Shown one piece after another: positions 34,102 through 46,100 of a DNA stretch of 64,000 nt. This DNA is from Meandrina meandrites (lineage: Eukaryota; Cnidaria; Anthozoa; Scleractinia; Meandrinidae): assembly GCA_963693305.1 (NCBI GenBank), contig OY855915.1:8507607-8571606 (forward strand), read 5' to 3'. A model generated the notes under the pieces. The model did not search any database, was not told the origin of the DNA, and worked only from the letters and a program-made list of their open reading frames with translations. Both the position numbers and the translations under genes were made by a program. Each line of letters starts with the position of its first letter. The first letter of the stretch is position 1.

Positions 34102-37100
34102 CTGAAATGAAAAAAAAAGCAAAAATTGTTGTTAATCTACCACGTTTTAAGAGACTCAAGCTCTTGGTCTCTTAATATTTTTAAAAAAGTGATCAGCTAG
34201 AGGATATTCTCTTAATGAACAAACATATTCGAAGAACTAACATTATAAGAAATCAGAAGTCCATAACTAGAAGTCTACATCTGGTATTGGGGCGCGTGCT
34301 ATGTCTTTCGCGTGTACGCTATTTTTAGAAACTGATGTCTCGCGAGAAAATGACGTAACCCACTATTTCGACACGATTGGAGTTCTAAGTTGCGGCCGAA
34401 TATTTTGGAAAGTGGCAGGTGAAATAAATCAAAACACTTGACAGGCCATTCTCTTTAATTCTCACATTTCGACAGAAGTAGTATCGTAGATAGTGATTTC
34501 AAACGTCTGTTCAGTGGCATTTGAAGGCGAGTGAAAAAGCAACCCGTCGCCAGGTTTCCGTATACAAACTCACAAAACAAACAGGTCGACTTTTTATAAT
34601 TTACGAGAGAATTTATGAACAGAAGTTCCCCAAACTTTTAGTAGTTAAATGTGTCTTTATTTTGTACAGCATATCCTCGTGTTAAAATACTGAACAACAT
34701 ACACAACACAATAGCTGCACACTGCGAAGTGCCCGAGAAGCACAACTTAAATTAAACTTTTGACGGATGTGAATGAAATCATCATTGTTCGATGAATTAA
34801 ACTCGTATTTCTATTCATATTAAAACAAGTACATTACCTTAGTCAGTCTTTTGTTTTCATGCCGTCCTTATAATTCCAAAAACATGCGAAACTCGCCAAA
34901 CTTGTCGTTTTCTCTGAATGTTGTTCTCAAACGAATCGAAAAACGAATCAAACTTCATTCCGTTCATTCCGCGCTCGATGTTGAGCGCTTCAGGGACCAC
35001 GGTTTTGTTTTTCAAAATAGCAACGAACCTGTGCCAAAATGGACTTGCTCTCTTAATGCCTGTCTTCATCTTGAGAGTACCATTAATCTTTAGTGTCTTC
35101 GCATTTTGAATTTGACTCGGAATTAGTCTATCTTTCTTGCTGCCATTTCGTATTCTGACTCCAAAACACTGAGGTCCTCTCGCTTTATATTTGGATGCTC
35201 CGAATTTTTACAACTTCGATGCTATCGTCATCGATGAAAGATGGCCTGATGATTCTTGTCCAGACGATTTAATCCTCACAAAACGGAAATTACGATGACC
35301 AACAAACAGAAATTTCGTAATGTCGTTCGCTCGAGTTCACTTGTCCTCTGCAGTTCTGCTTTTCTTCAAAAATTTGTTCAACCAATCAAAGGCGCGAATT
35401 AAAAAATACTTCAATGTGATTGGCTACTTGTTCGCGGCAAAGCTGTTCTAAAAATAGCCTACACGCGAGGAGCGCGAGGTACACGCGAAAGACATATCTC
35501 AAAGCCTATTACCAGGGATGTAGACTTCTAGTTATAGACTTCTGAAGAAATGTATGTTTATCACTAAGGAAAAAACGTAAGTAATGTCCTTGAGGCTGAA
35601 GGAGTGAAATTCACGGGGTTTTTTTTGTTTTGTTTTGGAGGGGGGGAGGGGGTGGGTAAAAATGTGACTCTTACCTATCGATCTGTTTTGACTTCTCCTA
35701 AACAGTTCCCAGGCCACTCCAATCAAAACACTCACGCCCAGTGCACCCGCAGCCGCTGCAATCGCGTCACGGAAAGTGGTAGAATTGGCATTCACAAGGC
35801 TTTGCGCCTTCTCCTCGGCCTCACTCTGTTCCGGTTGCTGTTTACAAGAACGACACGATTTTATTCATAAGCACAGCAACTACTAGCCTGCGGAAAGGCT
35901 CCCTCGTGGGAATAGAGCAAAAAAAAATCGGCGGGAGAGCGAGCCGAGCGCGGACTGAGTACGAACATCAAGAAGGCGCTCGGATTTCCGATTTGTTCTT
36001 CGGCTCGCTCGGCTCCCCGTTTTTTTTTTTTGTTTTTTTTTTCCCCTTTAGTTACAGCTACACAATAAAATAAAATATCAATACTAGAAGATAACGAAAT
36101 TCATGTTCCGAATTCCTCGCATAATATACTTCTTGGAGCATTTCAACCCTAAATATGTTAATTCCAGAATAGAGAACAATTAGCATTTTTTCAAAAGATC
36201 TATCACAGGTGAAAATAAAACGCGGATAAAGATGGCGCCTAAAGTGGGAGGAGTCTGGTCAATGTTGTATGTCAAACAATACTACTCTTCTTTTCTTTAT
36301 TATGAAAGAAATTCTTTTGCTCACGAAGACTTCACAATGTCTTGCGAAAAACGCAACTGTCCACACTTCTGGAGAAGTGAAGCTTCGAACGGTTAGTTCT
36401 TGTATGGTATTCACAACCGAGAGATATGAAACTTTCTAGCTCAAGAAGAGATGCCAAACAATTATAAACAGCGGCACAGTGAGCAAGCAACTGATGATTT
36501 TAAGGTAAGAGCAGATAGCGAGAGTAATATATATATATTTTTTTCAAATAAGAGAGAATTTGTTTTTGGGAGAAAGCGGCAAAAAATATCAGGTTTGAGG
36601 CGAGAAGTTTCCTTGCTCTTTTATTTCCCAAATAAATAGGCGAAAAGAATGACAAAAACGTTCAAAAACATCAAAAGAAATGCACGCAATAGAGCTATTT
36701 ATAGCTTGGTTCGACTGTTGTCCCCTAACAGATTATGAATTCTTATCTGTAGAGTTATTCCTTCATTGAGCTGAAGTTATGCAGTTATATGCAAGTGAAT
36801 AGGCCGGTTAAGATAAGTAAAGAACAATTCTACAGAGTAACGTGACATGCTCTGAAATGAGGCAGCAAACAAACCAAACTTAATACTGTAAGTCTTTAAT
36901 TCACTACTAAAATGAAATAATATTTTGGACTTGTACAGAAGTTGTCTCCACGGCCCAGTATTTTCAGCGTAATGGGAGAGACTGGCTGCATGTACGTAAC
37001 ACTAAAATTTCCTTAGCAAGAGCTCATTAGCAACAATGCACGAGTCCTTCTTCTCACCAAATCTGAATAATGCTACACCGCTGATTTATTTGGCACTTCT

Positions 37101-40100
37101 TTGTTGTCTAAATAGACTGTTAATCCTGCTAGAAATGTTGATTGATTACTCTCGATTTCATTTTGCTATGCTTGCTTAATTACTTACCTTAAGAGGTGAT
37201 GTACTATTTTGAATGATTTTCGTGATTTTCTCGGCGTTCTTTTTCACAAAATCGCGGACCCGATAACGTAAAACCATTGCCTCTCCAGAGAGAACCACGC
37301 CCAGTCCTGTTTTAGTGTCGATGACTTTGTTGACACGGTATGGTGTTTTGATAAAATCTCTCACACCGCTTCCGGCCACATACGCATCCAAAAGAAAGCC
37401 TTCCGTTTCTCTTTTCTGAAGAGCGTCAAAAGCTTCTTCTAGAGTTTCCTTGTGCTCTGATAAGGAAAAAGAAAACGATTGGAAAGATGTGTTTCACTCA
37501 GTAAGCTCACAAAAGCCTTTTAAGCCATGCAAGGAGCTCTCATGGCAGAGAGCTGTATAAAGCCAAAACGCGTACTTTCAATTGTTTGTTCACTCTACAC
37601 TAGTCCACGAAATCTCAGAGAAATCGACCATTAGCACCCACCCACCGCGAGTAAGCCGGTTTGAAGTCTCCGCGATCTACCTGGCGATCGATTGAGCCTC
37701 GTTAAGGCTTGTATGAATTCCCCGATTTCTCATACCTTATCTACGTGTCATTAATAACAATATCCGGGACAGAGGTATTTTACTATCTATAACAAACTAA
37801 GATCCTTAAAATAAAAATACATCACTTTATTTGAGTGTCAATGTATGTAGCACTGCTTTGAAGACACTGTTATTCTGGGGAAATAAATATTATAAAACAA
37901 ACAGAAACTTGTTAAAAATCCCAACTGACAAGAACTTAACCAGATTTAAAAGACGTGAAGGAGTTGAATTCAGGAACACCAAAGACAAATCCATCTAGTG
38001 GCAGGGAGGAGGATTTGAACCCAGGGACGCCGGATTACAAGTCCAGCGCCCTAACCACTAAGCCTCCTTTCTCCTTTATCCTTGAATGTACTAAAGCGTG
38101 AATGTACTAAATATGGGACCACTACACCTTTCCAAGAAAAGGGCCGAAACTCATTGTTAATTAACCTTAAGCCTATGTTGACTTACCTACTCTTGCATTT
38201 CTTCGTATGCCCAGTCGGTGAGATGGAGAATCCCTCAGAACCGCAACCTGGAATACATGAATTAGTCAACATTTGTCAACATGAGAATTTATGTATTTAT
38301 TTACATTGCTATTCCTTGGCGAGCATGATCGGTCCAAGAGAGCCCACAACGTTCATCGCCCCCCCCCCCCCCCCCCCCCCCCCCGCCCCCCATTAAGGTA
38401 AGTCTGTATACGAGCCTAGGGGCCCATCACGCCGCAGCTTATCCCGGTCTCCGTAGCATGAAGCGACTAGGAGTATTGCTACTCCCCCCTGGATGGGATG
38501 CTAGTCCATCGCAGGGTTACCCCCAGCAGTAAATTCGCCGGTACCTATTTATACACCTGGGTGGAGAGACGTACTATGAGAGTAAAGTATCTTGCCCAAT
38601 AACACAACGCAGTGCCCCGGCCAGGGTTCGAACCCGGACCGCCCGATCCGGAGTCCAGCGCACTAACCATTAGGCCAGCGCGCCACTCCCCCCCCCCCCC
38701 CCCCTGCCTACTCGAAAATCTGTCACAGAATCTCCAGTTATAAAACAACCTTTGCTCCATATAATATTGATCGATTCTCTGTGGCCATTATTGTCAAGGA
38801 AACCGTAAGAACTGCCAAGAAGACCGAAACCAGTACCAGGCCGATTATGATCCACATGATCGTGATGAGCTTGGAAACTGCTTTCACGGGAACTATATCT
38901 CCAAACCTATGGTCGTGAAGAGAAAATACGTTTTACTTAAAAAAAGGAGAAAAAACGATGATGATAATGATTTTTATGACATATGTGGCATTCCCCGTTA
39001 CTTAGAATTCCGCAAAAAAGTCTCTCTTCTTTGTTGTGTATGTCTAAAAATTCGTAACCTGCGAGGTATTAGTCATGGTTGATTTCGAAAACTGCCACGC
39101 ATATGGTGACTGAGAAACCATCTTTTGTGATAACAAAATATTAAAATTCGCAAAAAAACACCGTAGTCACCACGTTAATTCATTGCAATTGTTTAAAGAA
39201 CTTTAAACGAATTTTGGTAACCTTCTAAGCTGAACCGGTGCAAATTACTTTCTAAACCGCTGACTACCATTATACACGGCTCACCCTACTGTGGTCATCG
39301 TGATCAAAGAAAACCATGTTAGGTTGCCAGTCCCTCGCAAGAATGACTTCGAAAAATTGCCTGTATTGTCTGTACTGTCTCTTGTCTCCTGTTAGATAAC
39401 AGCACTGAGATCAGTAGGATGAAATAAACTTCAATTGCAAAACCTGTCACTGGAATGAAAAGTCGTCAATTGGTTAACCGCAAAGTGAATCCGCAAAACT
39501 GTTAATCAGGACCAGGCCCGTTAATATAAAGGATTTTTACCATATAAAAACAGACTAAGCTAAACCCTCCACGCCTCCTCCTCTGAAAGAGAATTTATTT
39601 CTTTATTCGATCGGTTCTCCACTGCGCTTCTCAGAACTGTTGTTATACCACAGGTTACCCACATAATGCTGATTTAACTTACCGCAACCCAGATGAACAC
39701 CGCAGAAATGAATGCCATTACCACAGACAACACAACGATAGGCCAGCACTTATTCAACGCTGTGACAACAACTTCAGTTTTGTCTGGCACGTTAGCCAAT
39801 GAGATAAAAGCTATTCCCGGCGACTGCACCACAGGAATAAACACGAAATCTTTCATGAACTTTTCGTCGTCCATACTCGCAATAATAGGGAAGCTGATAT
39901 GGGTTCTGTCATCTACATCACTTCGTACTCCACTCATTGAGGTTTTCTTAGCAGCAGCTCCTTTTCCATTTTGTTTGATATCAAGAATAGTCTTGCCATG
40001 TCCTCCCAGACATTTCCCACATGAAGAGAAAAACATTTCTTGAACAAGCTCGCCAATGATCCCGGCGGGTCGTTGGTTAATTTCTGTGACGTAAGGAGGA

Positions 40101-43100
40101 TATAGGGCCCAATTTGTGTACAAGGTTTTAGGACAAGCACAGGTTTCTGGAATAAGGATAACGAGTCACTGTCGATGGTGTTGATAAAACATAACGATTA
40201 AAATTTTATTTATTTTCTTGTTTTTCAATCTGAAGTTAGTTTCTTCTAACAGGTGATTAGAAATGTGATGAAACACTCTATCGAGAAGTTTCTAACAAAA
40301 ACTGCGTAGAATATGGAGAAATAAAATCATTAAAATTCTATGCTAATTAAGATCATATATCGAAAACAACATCATGGTTCTGGCTCTCTTTGTTTGAACT
40401 TGATGAATTATTAATGAGTTTTACCTCCAAGTACAGCGTCGCTGTTCTTTCCATCTCCCTCCGCCGTATACCCTGCTACTGTAATACGGTACAGTGTAAA
40501 CATACTAAGCGATTCCAAAATCAACTCATGCTTCCCACTCGCTTTTGCGCTTACTGTCACTGGCTCGGCAACATCGACACGTTGATCAGCTATTTTGATT
40601 GGTTTGTAGGTTATGTGGTAGCCCAGAAGTTTGCCCGTGACGTATTCCGCAGGAATGGCAGTCCAAGAAATCATCAGAGACGAGGCCGTTTTTATGTCGG
40701 ACACTGAAACTACAGGTGCCGCACTAGGAACTGCTACAAAATGAATTTTGGTGAGTATTGCAATGAACATGTACGCTCAGGATGTCATCTAACTAAAAGC
40801 TAATATTGCATGTTGAGTAAGTGTTTGCGAGTTTTTTGTCAGCAAATTTAATTATAATACTGATTGGGAAATCGTCATATGTTCGAAACATAATTTTACA
40901 ATTTTTTCACACTTGTGGCGTTTTAAATCAACCTTTTGGCCTAAGAAATCCAAGAGAAATATGTAGGACGCATACCACTTACAACGTAGCCACACAGTGC
41001 GACAGTGTGAGCAGCGTTCGACTGCGTGCGTCTTGCCAAATTCTGAACAATTTTCTTCAAGTTACATGTTTTATTATTAGGTATCTTTGCTAATTAAATT
41101 GTTTTAGGCCCTAGTTAGAACTAATATTTTCTATCACCAATTATCATAGATTTTTCTTACAGTTATTTTTAGTAACTAGTTGAAGGCAATATTTTATAGT
41201 TGATGAATTTCTGTATTCTTCTCTCATGTCTACTTGGCAATTCATTGATACTATCGGATAATATTAAATACTAAACACAGTTGAAATAAAAAACAAATAC
41301 CTCCTTCTTTGATGTGAATTTCAGTTCCTTTGCTGGGGATTCCATTTCCTGCCGAGTTGAACGCTGCAACCCTTACTCGGTAAACATCGCCCTTCTTCAA
41401 GTTCTCCAAGTGCAGTGAAAAGGTTTGAGCAGTGGTATACACACTTGTCCATTCTCCGGCGCTTGTGGAGCGAAACGCAACATGGTAACCTTCAATTGGC
41501 TCTTCTACAGCTGTCCAGACCACACGCAGACTGCTGGCGCTTGTGAGGTATGTTTTGACAGAAGTGGGAGTTTGGTTCGGGACTGTGGATCATTAAAAAT
41601 TATCATTAAGCTATTGATTACAAGTTAATTTCCATATAGCAGTATGATGAAAAGCAGTGCAAGACACAAATATTTGAACTGCACTTTTATATATAATGTT
41701 CCTTGTTATCTTGAACAACAGTAAACCTGGTTATTTTTTGGGTCTCGGCCTTAAAGCAATTTCTTTTAGCAGGCACATCCCTCTGCATGCATTGCGCGCC
41801 TATAATACTGTTGGATAGTCTACTGTAGATCTCTGCAAGCATTGAGTGGCTATAATAGTGTTGGAGTGTTTACTACGGCTCTCTACATACACATTGCGTG
41901 CTATGAAAATAGTATCGATCTGCAGCCCGGATGAGACATAATAAAAACTACAATAAAAACGTTCACTAGCTTAAATGTTAAAAAGAATATGAGCTTTCGG
42001 CGTCGCTCTACAACCTTAAGCTAGCTGTTTAGCGTTAGCAGCTTTCTGCATGCACTGCGCGCTTATGAAGTTGGATTATTGCTTTCTATTTTTGCAACAA
42101 TTTCCTTTAGCCTATAGTGAGTTTGAAATTTGTTGAAGCAGGCTTTTTGCACCTTTCTATAGTCGGCCTTGCAGCGAAAAAGAAATCTTTACTATAGCTT
42201 CAGACAAACAAACTCTCATGGTTATTTATATCGTTTATCGTTATTTCTAGAGCTTTTTCTTGAAATCAGAAAGAGTTCAAAGTGCTAGTAATAACAACAT
42301 TCTCCTGACACTCCTGAATAACAACTCGTCCTGACACTTTGGGAGTCTGACGTTTGTCCTCGGACATATTCCTGGTTCCCAGACTCCCATTAGAGTTGAA
42401 GGTGGTCAAGACTTTATTTTGTTGCAACCAGTAATAAGGACTTATGAAACATCACCTTTATCAGCTGTAATATTCACTAGCACAACAGATCCAAGCGCAG
42501 ACAAGAGCCCGTCGTTCTCCATATTGTCCGCTAGCTTGACCATCTGATCTTTATCAACTGCTGCAAATTCCACACTAAAGTGAACTATCACGCTTCCTCT
42601 CCTGCGACATAAAATAAAACGTTAAAGGAGCTACATGACGGGGATTTTGCGGACTTTTCGTCTAAACTATTTTAAATTAGAACATCCAAAGGAAGATATG
42701 ACGTTAATTTGCGTAGAGAAATCAAACTACGACTATGAATATTAATTTCTAGAAGACGTGCAGAACCAATTTGAAACGTTAAGCCTTAATTTTGCATGTT
42801 GTAATGCATTTCCATCCTAACCATCCGCAGTCAAAAACGCTATTTTAAAACAGTTTTAGTGCTCTAATATAGCAATTTTTAATAAAAATGGCCCGTTATT
42901 TTTGGCTGTTCAAAAATTAGTTAAAATCCATGACCGAGCCCCTTTAAATATGACTTCAAGGCTGTTTACATTTTTGTTGATGGTACAAGGCAGTGGTGGA
43001 TCCAGGGGAGGGTACCTCGTCTTTTTTTTGATTAAAGACATTTATTTTTAGTGACTCCCAGCTAATGTTTTTTATATGTTCACACACTTTATTCAATGTC

Positions 43101-46100
43101 CGGATCCGCCCTGTAAAGACTCGTTAGCTGTAACACATTATTTTAAATTTCACTGTCAATTGTCTTTGAGTGACGTTCAGTGACAATTCGCTAAACAGTA
43201 TAGAGTACTCGTTCCTTTGTCTTTTTGCGATTAACGTCTGATTCGCATTACCAAACAAAGAAAATCAATTGCTTTGTGATATTGTCTCGACGTACCATCA
43301 AAACCTCAGAAAAAAATGTAAAAGTAATGTTTGACATAGTTGAATGCTGAGGTAATAGAAACAGAAAGTCAGAGTATGGTTTGTACACAGGCAGACCATC
43401 CTCTCTGTTTGGGAGTACGTTGGAAAAGGAGATTTCTTCTTACTTTTGTAGGGGACGGCGACGGCTAGCGAGAAATTAACGGACTCAAAACCCCACTCAC
43501 AAAATGCAGCGCAGACAACAAAAGGTAAGTGAACTTTGTCCAGTATTTAATGGCGCATTTCTCGCGATTAGTTGAATCATGCCTAGGTCAGCCGTTACAA
43601 ACTACAGTGAATGTGTGAGATGAAATTGCGTATGTAGACACGTACGTCATGTGGCCTCAAACAGAGAGGATTGGTTTGTACTTTTTAAAAACCAACCCAA
43701 TTTAATTTTGTAAACCAGGAATAAAATTTCACATTATTTCGCTAAAAACTAACCTGCATGATAGTAGCTTGACATTGACAGAATTAATCGGGTACAATTC
43801 TTTGATCTAAAGTGTGAAACAGAATTAACATTGTAAGAAAATATCTATGGACGGGCAGAAAGCCATTCATCAGTCAGTCGGTCAGTCAGCCAGTCAGTTA
43901 GTCAGCCAGTCGTTTAGTCAGTCAGTCAGTCAGCCAGTCGGTCAGTCAGTCAGTCAGTCAGTCAGTCAGTCAGTCAGTCAGTCAGTCAGTCAGTCAATCA
44001 GTCAGGCAGTCAATCAATTAATAAGGTGTTATACAAATTCGATACAAATGAATATTTACAGTGAAAGGACATGGAAAGTGGTCAGTTTACTAGTTTCCAA
44101 AATTACTAACCACTTGTCGAAGTGTGTCTTCAAGGGCAATAAAACTTGAGCTTTTCTTTAATGACAACGAATCATTCCACGGCCTTTCGACTAAAATTAC
44201 CGTGATGTTAAAAACCACCGCTGTAACAGAAAAATAACAATCACAGTTTTAAATATAAACAGCATCATTTATGAGCTGAATTCCGCAAGATAGGCTTTAT
44301 GACATAAGATAAGATGAGATAAGAAAAGATGCGATACCATGCAATAAGATAAGACAAGACAAGACAAGATAAGATAAAATACGATACGATACAATGAGAC
44401 TAGATGATAGTTAGAAATGTAATTGTAATACTTCGAGTTCCTTTAACAAGAGTCGGCCTGATGTCTCAACAACATATCTCCTTTATATTTCATAAACCCA
44501 CAACCCTGGTCAAATAATCTTGGGACACGTTTTGGAACTTGGCGCAAAAAGAAACTTCGCTAATAAAGTGCTGATAGAAAGCTTGGAAATGTTGTTTTAA
44601 CAGACTACTTCAGTTCTGCCCCACCCGCAAGCAATGTTAATCGGAAAACGATTTGAATGCCAGGCGTCAACATTTTACCAGGAGGAGGAGGAAAGGCTCG
44701 TCATTGTGACGAGCTTTCGTGCTGGTATCCCAAAAGCATTGGCCAGGGCTGTAGCTATGTGGTCTAGCAGCATGTTTTAGAGAACTTCCAGGCCTCCGGC
44801 TTGCCCTCGATAATTTTCGCTCGCCGTACTAACTGAATACCTGGAACAAGCTAATGGCTCAGCTAGCTGCCAACCGGCGGTGTGGGGAAGTTCGTGGGTT
44901 CGAATTTGTCTAGCTTGTTCCTTTCACTGATTAACATATCTCACACTAATAGTTCTACCAAGATTATAAGCTTGATAATTACATTAAAACATACACCCTC
45001 TCACATTTGTTTCTACTTTAGATCTCAGCCAACCCTTTTACTTTGTTTCGTAACAACATACTTGTACAGTTAATTTAGAACACGCACGATCTAGTATTTA
45101 TCACACGTAATTCTTAATTCGTTTTCATGTTGAGCGGTATACTTCATTTTTTAAAAGGTCCCTATAAACCGTCGGTGCAAGTTATAAAATTGCCGACAAC
45201 ATTTTTCTGGATTTTTAGGCACTCCTTAACGTATCTAGACCAGTGGCTTGCTTTCAACACAAAATTCCCACGGGACTTTCTTTTGCTACATATGCGGCCT
45301 GACTATTACCTTGACAAGAATTAACGTTACACTGTCGAGTGTCTGTTCCATCTCCAATACAATCTTCCATTCCCGTTTTATTGCAGTGTCGCATTCGACT
45401 TCGTTGTCCAGTTCCACAGGGTTTGGAGCACGAAGACCAGGCGCTCCACTGGGTCCAGTTGGTAGGTCTTTCATTTTCTGGTAATTAAAACTCGAATATG
45501 TGAAAATGCATTCAAGATAGTGAGTACTCAAACTTCAGAATGAACATATTAAGTTTGATTGCACGTATCCAGTTTCGTGCATTTTAACAGTTTTAATAAT
45601 AACATTCTCTTAAAAATATATTAGCATTGAATTGCACTGCTTAATAAATCGTTTCCAAGATTCCAAGATGTTTGTGGTTTTATAATTAAAGCGACATCTT
45701 TTTACGACTTTACAAAAAGGAAGATCTTCGTTGGCTTAATTCAGGAACTTCGATTCACAAAATGAAGACTGATTACAACGGAGAATATTTATTAGAAGAA
45801 TGTTCGATCTTATAATATCTAAAAACTCGATCAAAGTCTGCAAAGAAAGGCCTTTAAGTCGCATCTTAAAGTGTCGCTCCTACCTTTAATTGTAGTAGAG
45901 CTTGCTACTGTTTCTGTCATTCTTTGGCTTGGAGTAGCTGTCTTGTTGTTGGACCAACTAGGCCGAGTGTCTGATGTCAAGTATGGCGTTCCTCCCACCA
46001 ATGGCGTAGACCTACTGGTTTCTGGCGATGAACTAGCGGTCGTTAAATTTGTCGCCGCACGTGTTAAGCTTTCTACTATAAAGCTATCTGATAATGGAGT

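Noticed and set aside
38580..38690. Functional tRNA gene
   Set aside because: A and B boxes are present but the sequence continues into a SINE body and no clean acceptor stem could be drawn.
43847..44149. SQSVSQ repeat protein on the plus strand
   Set aside because: Translation of a CAGT microsatellite within a SEA intron.
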